64,000 bases of DNA from Halobacillus sp. Marseille-P3879 (lineage in GTDB: Bacteria; Bacillota; Bacilli; Bacillales; Halobacillaceae): the NCBI RefSeq assembly GCF_900240285.1, contig NZ_OESS01000001.1, positions 62,001 to 126,000 of the forward strand, written 5' to 3'. The notes beneath the pieces are model-generated. The model was not told the DNA's origin and made no database searches. It saw only the letters and a program-made list of their open reading frames with translations. Shown one piece after another: positions 1-8,073 of the stretch (the stretch's first letter is position 1; each line of letters starts with the position of its first letter). The translations under genes were made by a program, and so were the position numbers.

Positions 1-63
1 TGCCTGCGGAAAGCGAAGGGTTTTGACGGAGCGATAGTAAAAATCTTTTATTGGCCCATATAT

Positions 64-97
64 AATCCGAACTGATTTCAACAAAATCGTTCGGATT
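64..97. repeat. Perfect 9-bp inverted repeat
   Basis: AATCCGAAC at 64-72 pairs with GTTCGGATT at 89-97 across a 16-nt spacer, followed by an AT-rich stretch. It may be the terminator of a gene to the left of the window or an operator. The first 195 bases hold no other recognisable feature. Confidence 0.4.
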
Positions 98-195
98 ATT
101 TTATGCATTAATCAGTTTTGTCCCGACTCCTTTTTTCATAAATAAAGGTATGAGATAGAGAAATATCGAAATATAAAGATAAAGGAGTTGATGAG

Positions 196-555
196 ATGAC
201 TATAAACCAAACAGGGTCACCCGTCCGGTCGATTTTCGACAAATTTTCGCGTGAGAAAGAAGCCGGACTTGTATATGGAGAACCGATTGCAGCGGGAGCA
301 AAGAAAGTACTTCCGGTTGCGAAAGCTTCCTATCACGTAGGCGGGGGAGGGGGCACATCTCATGGAAATGAGCATCATCCCGCATCCGACGGAGAAGGCG
401 GCGGAGGGTCCATTAGAGTAAAACCGTTAGGCATTTATGAAATCACTGAAGAACGGACTACATACCTGCCCGCTTATGACGTTAATAGAATGGTACTGAT
501 TGCTGCTTTGCTGACAGGCGGACTGGCGTGGTGTTTTTCCCGAAAAAGAAAGTAG
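196..555 (+). CDS. GerW/YtfJ-family sporulation protein (short)
   Basis: This 119-residue protein has the layout of the YtfJ/GerW family: an N-terminal helix, a GEP...LPVAKAS strand region (about residues 28-46), glycine-rich segments (GGGGG near residue 50 and GGGG near 70), an RVKPLG strand, and here a C-terminal hydrophobic segment (about 99-113) followed by a basic tail. Family members act in spores and germination. The ATG is preceded by AAAGGAG at a good distance. It is convergent with splB and shares a terminator with it. The glycine tracts and the hydrophobic tail are seen in the sequence; the spore role is inferred from the family and from the splAB neighbours. It is not the full-length ytfJ orthologue. 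Confidence 0.7.
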   Translation: MTINQTGSPVRSIFDKFSREKEAGLVYGEPIAAGAKKVLPVAKASYHVGGGGGTSHGNEHHPASDGEGGGGSIRVKPLGIYEITEERTTYLPAYDVNRMVLIAALLTGGLAWCFSRKRK

Positions 556-581
556 CTCAGGGTAACCCTGGCTGCTTTTTT
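554..581. terminator. Terminator between the YtfJ-family gene and splB
   Basis: AGC-t-CAGGG(TAA)CCCTG-GCT hairpin followed by a T-run at 576-581. It overlaps the stop codon of the upstream gene and lies at the 3' end of convergent splB. Confidence 0.6.
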
Positions 582-1608
582 ACGTGAAATATTCAAGTGT
601 GGCAGAAGGAAAGTGCTGTTCAATGTAGTCGCCAAGCGTATCTTTCATATCTTCCTGCTTGTCTTTTTTGTATACGTACTTGCCAATTCCGTAACGACCC
701 CACTTATACTGCCTTTTCTCTTCATCCATTTCCAGCTTTGTCATCGGGTAATTCTTTTGAATAACTCGTTTCGCCGGCTGGGTAAAACGGTGCTGAATCA
801 GCTCGAAAGTTAGATCTTTTGTCGCGTAGTCCGGCAATTTGGCTTCCAGCTTTTCAAACAACTCTTTATAGCCCTCTTTCCACCCCTCATATAAATAAAT
901 CGGCGCAATAATAAAACCTAATGGATAGCCGGCTTCTGCCACTTTAGCCGCTGCTTCAATACGATCATCCAGCCTTGACGTTCCCGGCTCCAGAAACTTA
1001 ATGACATAATCAGCGTTTAAGCTGAAACGGAAACGAGTCCGGCCGTTATGGTCCGCATCAAGCAAATGATCCACATGAGCAAACTTTGTCACAAACCGGA
1101 GGCGTCCGTACTTTGATTTTCCGAAATATTCAATCGCTTGTTTTAACGTGTGAGTAAGATGGTCAACGCCTACAATATCAGAGGTACAGGAGGCTTCAAA
1201 CCGTGTCTCTTCAGGGGCACGCTCTTTCATATAGCGTTCAGCCGAGTCAAAAATCTCCTCAACATTGACATAGGTACGGATGTAGGGCTTGCTTCCCATT
1301 GTCGTTTGCAGATAGCAGTAATGGCAGTGACCCATACAGCCTGTAGCAAAAGGGATTGCATATTCAGCTGATGGTTTAGACGTATCAAATTTCAATGTCT
1401 TGCGGACACCGACGACAAGTGTAGATTTAGCCACCCGGTATTTTTGAAAATCGTTCTCTCCAGGCAGATTTCTTACTTGATTATGAGATGTCGTTTCCCG
1501 TATTTCTATGTTCATCTCTTCAAATTTATCTTTTAGTTTACGACCGAGGGGGTATTCAAGTGCCCGTGGTTCAATATATACGAGCTGAGGAACAAAAGGC
1601 TTTACCAC
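580..1608 (-). CDS. splB: Spore photoproduct lyase (radical SAM)
   Basis: This enzyme reverses the 5-thyminyl-5,6-dihydrothymine lesion that UV makes in spore DNA, using a [4Fe-4S]/S-adenosylmethionine radical mechanism. The 342-residue protein has the radical-SAM cysteines C91, C95 and C98 in a C-x3-C-x2-C loop (CMGHCHYC), and C141 in ASCTSD, matching the hydrogen-donor cysteine of Bacillus SplB. Its length is normal for SplB. It overlaps the upstream splA by 7 bases, so the two genes are translationally coupled and transcribed together. In Bacillus the operon is made in the forespore; no convincing forespore promoter was identified here. Confidence 0.96.
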   Translation of the reverse strand: MVKPFVPQLVYIEPRALEYPLGRKLKDKFEEMNIEIRETTSHNQVRNLPGENDFQKYRVAKSTLVVGVRKTLKFDTSKPSAEYAIPFATGCMGHCHYCYLQTTMGSKPYIRTYVNVEEIFDSAERYMKERAPEETRFEASCTSDIVGVDHLTHTLKQAIEYFGKSKYGRLRFVTKFAHVDHLLDADHNGRTRFRFSLNADYVIKFLEPGTSRLDDRIEAAAKVAEAGYPLGFIIAPIYLYEGWKEGYKELFEKLEAKLPDYATKDLTFELIQHRFTQPAKRVIQKNYPMTKLEMDEEKRQYKWGRYGIGKYVYKKDKQEDMKDTLGDYIEQHFPSATLEYFT

Positions 1609-1862
1609 TCTAGTCCCCCCTCGTGGATGGAGCCGAAGCTTTCTTCGTACGCCATTTCTGCTTCAGCCAGCGAAGAATAGACGGCAATATTCTCATCTAA
1701 AGGAAAATACGTTTCATATAAAAACATAGCAAGCTCCCCGGGCTGTTCGGGGTGATGAACAACGGCAGCTTCCTGGACATTGGCTACGTTATACGTGTGA
1801 GGATTTCGGTAAATGACGTAAACAATATCGCCTGCCTGATAACTTTGATGACCCGTTTCCAT
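1602..1862 (-). CDS. splA: Transcriptional regulator SplA
   Basis: This small (86-residue) partner of splB matches the SplA family: QAGDIVYVIYRNPHTYNVANVQ near the start and an ETYFPL segment later. In B. subtilis SplA is a TRAP-like negative regulator of splB expression. The ATG at 1862 was chosen because AAAGG lies about 9 bases upstream; the GTG three codons earlier sits directly on that ribosome-binding site and is too close. The gene overlaps the first bases of splB. Confidence 0.9.
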   Translation of the reverse strand: METGHQSYQAGDIVYVIYRNPHTYNVANVQEAAVVHHPEQPGELAMFLYETYFPLDENIAVYSSLAEAEMAYEESFGSIHEGGLEW

Positions 1863-2004
1863 ACAATTCACACCTTTCTTCTTGTGCTTTCATTGTTCCA
1901 CTCGAGAAAAATTATATGTATCTTGACTACTTTATTCGAAAAATATTGAATTATATATATTAAAAATATAGAATTAAAGAAACTTACAAAAAAGAGGTGG
2001 AACG

Positions 2005-3048
2005 ATGGAAGTAATTCACTATAACTATAAAAAGAGAGAAACGTATGAGGTCCATATCGAGCATTCGATTTTATTTGAATGTGCACTCGGAATAGCCGCA
2101 TTTACCAACCAGTCCCTGATCAATACGCTGGAGAGAAAGGATTGGAACTTGTCCCGTTTTTCTGAGTCGCTGCATCACGAATTGGAATACGTGACTATGC
2201 ATAATACGTGGAAAGCCCTTCTCCAGATTTTACATCATGACGCCTTTTCTTCCCTTCACTCCTTTACTGAATTTCTTACCCATGCAGAAAGTGAAAAATT
2301 AAAACACCTCTGCCTGCCTTATGCAGGAGAAGCGCTGGAACAACTGCGAATAGAAGCTTCACGAGGACGCTTGGACGCCGTTCAGTCGTTTGCCGAAGAA
2401 GTAAATGACCACCCTTTTTTCCCTGCTTACGTTACATTTATCAGCGAAATCGATACAGAGAAGTTAAAACAGCATTTAATACGTGTTATGGAATTGTGGT
2501 TTGAAGCCGTCGTCCAGCCTGAAGAAGAGAAGCTGCGGGAATTGTTGCGATACGACCATGAAGCGAAAGAGAAAATGAAGCAGAAATTAGAGCCGGAAGC
2601 TTTTGTTGAATGGGCGACCGGCGGCCTTACCTATCGTCCAGAACCAAGTGTATATCAAGTTCTGCTGATCCCGCATTATACGTATAGACCGTGGAATGTA
2701 GAAGCCGACCTTAAAGGAACAAAGGTTTTCTATTACCCTGTGTCCAATGACAGCTTATACAAGGAGGACCCTTATATCCCCGGCCAGATGCTCGTTCAGC
2801 AGTATAAAGCATTAGGAGATGAAGTGCGCTTAAAGCTGGTCAAGTATTTATATGAGCGGGAACGATCGCTACAGGAACTGACGAACATATTACAAATGCG
2901 AAAATCGACCCTTCATCATCATTTAAAAATGTTAAAAGCGGCCCGCATGGTCGAATCAAATCATTCCACCTACCGTTTGAACCGCCATAAATTGGAGGCG
3001 ATGCCGATTAATCTTGAGCAGTTTCTAGACAAGAAAGATGAACAGTAA
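2005..3048 (+). CDS. ArsR-family winged-helix regulator
   Basis: This 347-residue protein has a long N-terminal effector-like region of unknown fold and a C-terminal ArsR-type winged helix (about residues 262-335). The tail reads YKALGDEVRLKLVKYL, then SLQELTNIL and STLHHHLKML as the recognition helix. No metal-binding ELCVCDL motif is present, so it is not a classic metal sensor. It overlaps the MFS transporter downstream by 11 bases, which suggests it controls that exporter. The start has a clear AAGAGGTGG upstream. It is divergent from splA. The regulated ligand cannot be deduced. Confidence 0.8.
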   Translation: MEVIHYNYKKRETYEVHIEHSILFECALGIAAFTNQSLINTLERKDWNLSRFSESLHHELEYVTMHNTWKALLQILHHDAFSSLHSFTEFLTHAESEKLKHLCLPYAGEALEQLRIEASRGRLDAVQSFAEEVNDHPFFPAYVTFISEIDTEKLKQHLIRVMELWFEAVVQPEEEKLRELLRYDHEAKEKMKQKLEPEAFVEWATGGLTYRPEPSVYQVLLIPHYTYRPWNVEADLKGTKVFYYPVSNDSLYKEDPYIPGQMLVQQYKALGDEVRLKLVKYLYERERSLQELTNILQMRKSTLHHHLKMLKAARMVESNHSTYRLNRHKLEAMPINLEQFLDKKDEQ

Positions 3049-4264
3049 TATGGAAGAGCTGGCTCACGGAGACAGCAGACCGGAATGGAGAAAAAATTAT
3101 CCGGCTTTTCGTTTAATCGGAGGAAATGTAGTCTCTTTTTTTGGTGACCAAATTTATTTACTTGCTTTACCGTTAATCGTACTGGCCCTGACGGATTCCC
3201 CAGTTGCAATGGGGATCGCAGCGTTCTTAGAAAGACTGCCGATTCTTTTGCAGCCGTGGCTTGGGGTTTTAACGGATCGGCTTTCCCGCAAGCGGATTTT
3301 GCTTGCGTGTGATGCGTGCCGTGCTTTCTTAGCAGGCGTAACGGGCGTACTGTTTATAATGGATCAGTTAACTGTCTGGCAGTTATTTTTGACTGCTTTT
3401 CTAATCGGATTGTTTACGCAGCTTTATAATACTGCCCAATTTACCGTCATTCCTTATTTAGTTCGCGAGCATGATCTAAAGAAAGCAAATGCTGTAAACA
3501 GCGGGCTTTTTCAAACAGCTGTCTTACTCGGTCCAGGACTTGGAGGAATGATCGTGAGCATCTATCATCCCGGATACGCCCTCATCATTAATGGGACAAG
3601 TTTTCTGGCAGCATGGCTTGCTATTAGAAGCCTTCCACTGCCCCGGGCAAGTGAGCATACTGCTCAACAGAAGGTATGGAAGCAGGTGGAGGAAGGGTTT
3701 CGATATGTTTTTAAACGAAAGCCGATTCTTTTTACTAACCTTGCGATGATGTTCTCAATTTTTGGTACTACGCTGTTTTTAACGATGATGGTTTTTCATC
3801 TTAAGGATGTTATTGGTTTATCACCAGCTGCGATCGGATGGCTGCTTTCGAGCGGTGGGGCTGCTGCGATTGGCGGGGCATTTCTGTCTCCAGTTTTAAC
3901 AAGCAAGTGGAGCTATAGGCACATTTTGTTTACTGCTTCTATATGTGGCGGTATATCAGTCATCGGTTTTGGCCTCATGGGAGCCTTTACTAGTCTTCTC
4001 ATAATGAATGCGATAGGAACATTTGCCGCTTCGATTCAAAGCCCTTGTATTATAACTATTCGGCAAAAGCTGACACCTAAACGATTACTTGGGAGGGTAC
4101 AGGCAACCAGCCGTTTAATCAGCTGGGTCTCCATGCCCGCAGCAGCCTTACTTGCCGGATTTATTTCCGAATGGTTCAGCACCGACGTAACGATAGTGAT
4201 AGGAGGCGTGATTACGACATTGGCCTCGTTTTTTTACTTACATCCTTCGCTAAAAACTGCTTAA
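3038..4264 (+). CDS. MFS transporter
   Basis: This 408-residue polytopic membrane protein of the major facilitator superfamily (MFS_3/EntS-like drug or siderophore exporters) shows about 12 hydrophobic segments. The loop 2-3 signature appears as GVLTDRLSRKRIL (about residues 79-91), with the conserved acidic/basic residues and Gly. It begins inside the last codons of the ArsR gene, so the two are probably co-translated. A second ATG lies four codons in (3050). Substrate unknown; an efflux role under control of the upstream regulator is inference. Confidence 0.85.
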   Translation: MNSNMEELAHGDSRPEWRKNYPAFRLIGGNVVSFFGDQIYLLALPLIVLALTDSPVAMGIAAFLERLPILLQPWLGVLTDRLSRKRILLACDACRAFLAGVTGVLFIMDQLTVWQLFLTAFLIGLFTQLYNTAQFTVIPYLVREHDLKKANAVNSGLFQTAVLLGPGLGGMIVSIYHPGYALIINGTSFLAAWLAIRSLPLPRASEHTAQQKVWKQVEEGFRYVFKRKPILFTNLAMMFSIFGTTLFLTMMVFHLKDVIGLSPAAIGWLLSSGGAAAIGGAFLSPVLTSKWSYRHILFTASICGGISVIGFGLMGAFTSLLIMNAIGTFAASIQSPCIITIRQKLTPKRLLGRVQATSRLISWVSMPAAALLAGFISEWFSTDVTIVIGGVITTLASFFYLHPSLKTA

Positions 4265-4377
4265 GAAATGTGGCAGAAATGTGGGATTTAAGAAAAAGAT
4301 CTTCAAAAGAAGGAATCTCCCTGTTTTAATGGAAATGAAGAGTAGGAGAAGATTTTTTCATAAGGAGAAAAACTTAT

Positions 4378-4815
4378 ATGAATATCACACACGCTACAAG
4401 AGAAGAGATTAACGAAATTATGCCTTATTTAGGAGAATCTCTTGAAGAAGGTTCCCGTGGCTACTACAAAATTGATCAGGATCAAGCAGCAAAAATGGTT
4501 CAGGACGTCTTAAGCGAAGATGGTCAAATACAAGTAGCTAAAGAAGATAACCAGGTAGTAGGCTGGGTCCTCTATGGCCATCAAAAGGACAGCTTTACTG
4601 GAGAGCTTATTGGCTTTATTTATGATTTGTTCGTTCTGCCGGATTACAGGTCTAGAGGGTTTGCCAAAAGCATGATGGAAAATGCAATGACGGAATTAAA
4701 ATTACAAGGGATGACATCCGTAAGGCTTGTGGTTTACGCCGGAAATGAAGCAAAGAAGCTGTATGAAAAGCTGGGCTTTGCTGAAAACCGCACGATTATG
4801 AATAAACCACTTTAA
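4378..4815 (+). CDS. GNAT-family N-acetyltransferase
   Basis: This 145-residue protein has the Gcn5-related acetyltransferase fold: a central strand ending in FVLPDYRSRGFA, where the R-x-x-G-x-A loop (about residues 98-103) binds acetyl-CoA pyrophosphate, and a late VRLVVYAGNEAKKLYEKLGF motif. The start has AAGGAG upstream. It is followed after three bases by a small exported protein. The acceptor substrate is unknown. Confidence 0.88.
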   Translation: MNITHATREEINEIMPYLGESLEEGSRGYYKIDQDQAAKMVQDVLSEDGQIQVAKEDNQVVGWVLYGHQKDSFTGELIGFIYDLFVLPDYRSRGFAKSMMENAMTELKLQGMTSVRLVVYAGNEAKKLYEKLGFAENRTIMNKPL

Positions 4816-4827
4816 GAGGTGTTCGGT

Positions 4828-5244
4828 TTGAGAAAGGCAGCCTTTTGTTGTATTCTTGCTTTTATTTTACAGGGAGGGGCAGTCTCAGCGGTAAGCTGGG
4901 CTTACCCTTTTGTAGTTTGGAATGGCGGCGTCTATCAAGTTACGGAGGAAACGGTAGAGGAAGTCGGCAAAGTCATTGGAGAAGTGGAAACAAAGCCGGA
5001 TGAAGAAGGGAATTATCGAGGCAATGCCTCCAATGCGTATGAAATTGGGACAAAATATTACTCGATTTCTGACTCGGATCCAAAAGAAGAGATAGCTGTG
5101 GAGGATGGGAATCAATATGTGAAGGCCGTTTATGAAAATAAAGCCCCGAAATCAGCTTCTTTTTATATCTATACGTTTTTCCTTAGTATTGCAGTAATTG
5201 TGAGTGCTGTGCTTATCTACTTGCGTTTTCAAAAAAACTATTAA
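4828..5244 (+). CDS. Small exported membrane-anchored protein
   Basis: No family recognised. The protein has an N-terminal hydrophobic signal segment (about residues 1-22), an extracytoplasmic acidic region (pI visibly low) and a C-terminal transmembrane helix (about 112-130, FYIYTFFLSIAVIVSAVLIY) with a short basic tail. The TTG at 4828 was chosen because AAGAGGTG lies 6 bases upstream; the in-frame GTG at 4819 is part of that ribosome-binding site. The stop is 1 base before the first parS site. Confidence 0.7.
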   Translation: MRKAAFCCILAFILQGGAVSAVSWAYPFVVWNGGVYQVTEETVEEVGKVIGEVETKPDEEGNYRGNASNAYEIGTKYYSISDSDPKEEIAVEDGNQYVKAVYENKAPKSASFYIYTFFLSIAVIVSAVLIYLRFQKNY

Positions 5245-5245
5245 A

Positions 5246-5261
5246 TGTTTCACGTGAAACA
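5246..5261. promoter_or_regulatory. parS: parS site 1
   Basis: Perfect 16-bp palindrome TGTTTCACGTGAAACA, the Spo0J/ParB loading site. It lies between the small exported protein and the VOC gene, 1.9 kb upstream of noc. An ATG overlaps it and would open a longer frame into the VOC gene, but that is coincidental. Confidence 0.97.
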
Positions 5262-5283
5262 TTATTTTAAGGAGGCACTTTAT

Positions 5284-5634
5284 TTGAATCCCATTTCAAA
5301 ACAAGTCGGAGCTATTTTTATTCCTGTTAAAGACATTGAAAAAGCTCGTGATTGGTATTGTGACTTGCTTGGAGAAGCAGCGGAAGGAGAGATTCCGTTC
5401 GGCCATCTTTATATTCTGCCGATGGAAAGTCCAAGAATTGTACTTGATAGTAAAATATACGCTGCCGATGCTGTTTATAAAGTGCCGTCTTTTCATTTTA
5501 ATACGAAGAATATTCAAGCTGCCTATCAATTTATGAAATCGAAAAACGTCGAGCTTATGACGGAAATTCAACATGGTCACTGGTTTACCTTTAAAGATCC
5601 TGATGGAAATCTGCTGATGGTCGCGGAGTGTTAA
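5284..5634 (+). CDS. VOC (glyoxalase/bleomycin-resistance) family protein
   Basis: This is a single vicinal-oxygen-chelate module of 117 residues: VGAIFIPVKDIEKARDWY at the start and WFTFKDPDGNLLMVAEC at the end. The end carries the typical DPDGN turn and the E metal-ligand position. The TTG at 5284 is preceded by AAGGAGG at 8 bases; the longer frame from 5245 would be encoded by parS and is rejected. It is followed after 3 bases by a GyrI-like gene, so the two are co-transcribed. Its substrate is unknown. Confidence 0.8.
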   Translation: MNPISKQVGAIFIPVKDIEKARDWYCDLLGEAAEGEIPFGHLYILPMESPRIVLDSKIYAADAVYKVPSFHFNTKNIQAAYQFMKSKNVELMTEIQHGHWFTFKDPDGNLLMVAEC

Positions 5635-5637
5635 AAA

Positions 5638-6138
5638 ATGTCGATCCTATATGAGCCGATTGTGAAAAATGTCGGCGAAATAAAGATTGTCGGATTCAGA
5701 GTGTATTGTGAAGACGGGGATAGATACATAGACGAAATTCCGAAAGCATCCCTCGCCTTAGATAAAAGAAAACAGGAAATTTGTCATCTAATTCACCCCG
5801 TTTATCAAATCGGGGTTTTTATTATTGAAACGGCATATATCGAAGAAGAAGGATATTGGGTCGGATTCGCCGTTCATCAATTTGTTGAGGTTCCTAATGA
5901 TATGTCGGCGCTTACGATCCCTCCTCAAACTTATGCGGCTCTAACGGTGAAAGGGTCTAATGACCAAATCCGTCCTGCTTATCAAAAGCTTCAGCAATGG
6001 ATGGAACAAAACAATTATCCCCGTCTTTTACACAAATGGCATGTTGAAAAATATACAAAATGGGGAAGGAAAGAGAATATAGAAGTGGAATTACTGGATA
6101 CCACGGAACTGAATGAGGGCTTTCATTCAAATTACTAA
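5638..6138 (+). CDS. GyrI-like small-molecule-binding domain protein
   Basis: This 166-residue protein resembles the effector-binding (GyrI/SbmC, AraC_E_bind) fold. It opens with a strand that in this family begins EPxIVxxxxxxVxGF, has FAVHQFVEVPNDMSALTIPPQTYAAL in the middle (the typical IP.G.YA segment before the second repeat), and lacks a DNA-binding domain. Stand-alone members bind hydrophobic cations or protect gyrase; neither role can be assigned from sequence. It is spaced 3 bases from the VOC gene. Confidence 0.65.
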   Translation: MSILYEPIVKNVGEIKIVGFRVYCEDGDRYIDEIPKASLALDKRKQEICHLIHPVYQIGVFIIETAYIEEEGYWVGFAVHQFVEVPNDMSALTIPPQTYAALTVKGSNDQIRPAYQKLQQWMEQNNYPRLLHKWHVEKYTKWGRKENIEVELLDTTELNEGFHSNY

Positions 6139-6156
6139 GGTAGAGGAGGGAAAAAC

Positions 6157-6417
6157 GTGGATTTATTTATTTATGCTGTACTCATTCTCATGCTTCTCCT
6201 CTTCGTTGGACGGGGAACTTCCATGGAAAAAAGGGTAAAAAGACTTGAAGAGACACTTCGCCGTGTAACAGAGCAAGTGGATCTTCCTCCTTCATCTACT
6301 GATGAGGAATTAAAACAGCTTGTACGTGAAGGCAAGGATGTGCAAGCGGTTAAACGAGCACGAAAAGAACTTGGCTTATCTCTGATAGAAGCTAAGGAAT
6401 ATATCGATAAGTTATAA
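6157..6417 (+). CDS. Membrane-anchored L7/L12 C-terminal-like domain protein
   Basis: An 86-residue protein with one N-terminal transmembrane helix (residues 3-18), a short coiled-coil (about 23-40) and a C-terminal segment (50-86) that resembles half of the ribosomal L7/L12 C-terminal domain: GKDVQAVKRARKELGLSLIEAKEYIDKL. It cannot replace the ribosomal protein, because the dimerisation domain is missing. The GTG start follows AGAGGAGGG at 7 bases. Function unknown. Confidence 0.72.
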   Translation: MDLFIYAVLILMLLLFVGRGTSMEKRVKRLEETLRRVTEQVDLPPSSTDEELKQLVREGKDVQAVKRARKELGLSLIEAKEYIDKL

Positions 6418-6542
6418 ATGAGCAACGAAACCTTTGATCGTTCTTCTACGTATGTAGTTTGAAACAGCTCTTTTTTAATTTGTAAGCATACTTACTAGAT
6501 TAAGGTGACGCTATATAAATTCAATCATTAGGAGTGGGTGTT

Positions 6543-6830
6543 ATGGATGTTTTATTAGCTTTGGGAATTGCAGCAGCAGGCTATTTCATAGGCGATGGAT
6601 TAAAAAATTTCAAAAATCCTTCCGCTCCGGATGTTTTAAGCAGTCTTAATGACGATGATGATCCTCAATTAGTGAAAGAAAAGGATGTGCATATTTATTT
6701 AGGCATGTCTAAAGAGGATGGCAGGCAGCTTCTCCAAGAATACCCCGATATTCCCCACGTCACGATTAACCAAAATATTTATTATCCAAAAGAGCAGCTG
6801 AAGGCATGGGTGAAGAAAATAGGAAATTAA
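6543..6830 (+). CDS. Small membrane-anchored protein with HTH-like tail
   Basis: Not assigned to a family with certainty. The 95-residue protein has an N-terminal hydrophobic helix (about residues 1-17), an acidic linker with DDDD (about 36-40), and a C-terminal part (about 49-95) patterned like a small winged or excisionase-type helix-turn-helix (YLGMSKEDGRQLLQEYPD ... YYPKEQLKAWVKK). The ATG at 6543 has GGAG 8 bases upstream; the GTG at 6534 overlaps that site. Confidence 0.6.
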   Translation: MDVLLALGIAAAGYFIGDGLKNFKNPSAPDVLSSLNDDDDPQLVKEKDVHIYLGMSKEDGRQLLQEYPDIPHVTINQNIYYPKEQLKAWVKKIGN

Positions 6831-7006
6831 TTTTTTAATCAAAGGAGTCGAAAATTTGAATTTTTCCTTTTACAATAAATAATAGAAATTAATTTTATCA
6901 ATGTATACGATACAGAAAAAGCGAACTTTCAATTATTCTATTTACTTCATGCTTTTAATAGTCAACTTGTGATAAAATAGATTAAGAGTGAAAAAGGCAT
7001 ACGCAT

Positions 7007-7040
7007 GCGCAGCAGCACGTTTGGCCTGCAGCGCTTTTTT
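7007..7040 (+). terminator. Terminator-like hairpin upstream of noc
   Basis: GCGCAGCAG at 7007-7015 pairs with CTGCAGCGC at 7026-7034 with one mismatch, followed by six T. It separates transcription of the accessory genes from noc. The stretch 6831-7114 holds this hairpin, parS site 2 and a possible weak promoter (TAAAAT at 6973) and no gene. Confidence 0.5.
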
Positions 7041-7056
7041 CTATTCTTATATGAAT

Positions 7057-7072
7057 TGTTTCACGTGAAACA
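7057..7072. promoter_or_regulatory. parS: parS site 2
   Basis: Perfect TGTTTCACGTGAAACA, 43 bases upstream of the chosen noc start. Confidence 0.97.
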
Positions 7073-7114
7073 TTTATGAATCGTGTGCTTGATCGAAAAA
7101 GGTGGTGTCTAATC

Positions 7115-7981
7115 GTGTTACATCCTTTTAGCCGTTTGTTCGGACTGGGGGATAAGTCGGACCCTGAGAATCACGATAATCAACACGAAGAAGAGTATAG
7201 TCCCGACGAAGTAATTCAAGTTCCTGTCGATCGTGTTCAACCGAACCGATATCAGCCGAGAGCTATCTTTAATGAGGAAAAAATAAGCGAACTTGCCCAG
7301 ACGTTACATACACATGGGATGATTCAACCGATTGTTGTACGTCGACTAAACGAGGAACAATTTGAAATTATCGCCGGGGAACGCAGGTGGAGAGCCGTCC
7401 AGACGCTCGAGTGGGAGACAATACCTGCGATCATACGGGATATGAACGATGCAGAAACAGCATCAGTAGCCCTAATAGAAAACCTTCAACGTGAAGAGTT
7501 AACGGTTATAGAAGAAGCAACAGCTTACGCCCGGCTTCTTGACATTCATGAACTGACCCAGGAGGCGCTGGCCCAGCGGTTAGGAAAAAGCCAATCAACA
7601 GTTGCTAATAAGCTGAGGCTGCTGAAGCTTCCGGAATCTGTACAGCAGGCTGTAATGAACAAGGAGATTACAGAACGACATGCCCGTGCTTTAATTGCCG
7701 TGAAAGATGAAGAAAAACAGGAAAAATTACTTCAGGAAATTATTGAGAAGCAGTTGAACGTTAAACAAACTGAAGACCGGATTAATAAGATTAATGATTC
7801 TACTCCTAAAAAGAAAAAACCAAAATTAAAAGGCGTAAACAAAGATATGCGAATTGCCATGAATACCATTCGTCAATCGCTGGATATGGTTACAGATACC
7901 GGAGTTGATTTAGAAACGAATGAAGAGGACCATGAAGATTACTATCAGTTTACGATTAAAATACCGAAGAAAAAATCATAA
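7115..7981 (+). CDS. noc: Nucleoid occlusion protein Noc (ParB family)
   Basis: Noc is a ParB-like CTPase that binds dispersed chromosomal sites, attaches to the membrane and keeps the Z-ring off the nucleoid. The 288-residue protein has an N-terminal amphipathic peptide [12 protein letters not shown], like the membrane-targeting helix of B. subtilis Noc. It also has a ParB CTP-binding core (GERRWRA at 88-94), ENLQREEL, and the helix-turn-helix [22 protein letters not shown]. The GTG at 7115 was chosen because it gives that amphipathic start and has AAAGGTGGTG upstream; the ATG at 7076 lies just after parS. It is distinguished from Spo0J by this N-terminus and by its order. A strong terminator follows. 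rsmG is not upstream as it is in B. subtilis. Confidence 0.94.
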   Translation: MLHPFSRLFGLGDKSDPENHDNQHEEEYSPDEVIQVPVDRVQPNRYQPRAIFNEEKISELAQTLHTHGMIQPIVVRRLNEEQFEIIAGERRWRAVQTLEWETIPAIIRDMNDAETASVALIENLQREELTVIEEATAYARLLDIHELTQEALAQRLGKSQSTVANKLRLLKLPESVQQAVMNKEITERHARALIAVKDEEKQEKLLQEIIEKQLNVKQTEDRINKINDSTPKKKKPKLKGVNKDMRIAMNTIRQSLDMVTDTGVDLETNEEDHEDYYQFTIKIPKKKS

Positions 7982-7993
7982 ATTCTCAGACCT

Positions 7994-8028
7994 CACCCAT
8001 CTTAAACTGCAATGAGATGGGTGTTTTT
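7994..8028 (+). terminator. Terminator after noc
   Basis: CACCCATCT (7994-8002) and AGATGGGTG (8015-8023) form a perfect 9-bp stem followed by five T. It lies inside a longer open frame in front of soj, which is why that longer frame cannot be the real soj start. Confidence 0.85.
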
Positions 8029-8073
8029 AACAAAAATCGTACGTCAGTACTAAAGAAAAAGGCAGGTGGCAGC

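Noticed and set aside
5245-5283. Upstream ATG extending the VOC protein
   Set aside because: The codons are encoded by the parS palindrome itself; a TTG with AAGGAGG follows at 5284.
8017-8073. Extra 19 codons at the front of soj
   Set aside because: This start lies inside the hairpin of the noc terminator and gives no ParA-like sequence; the ATG at 8074 has a ribosome-binding site and the normal start.
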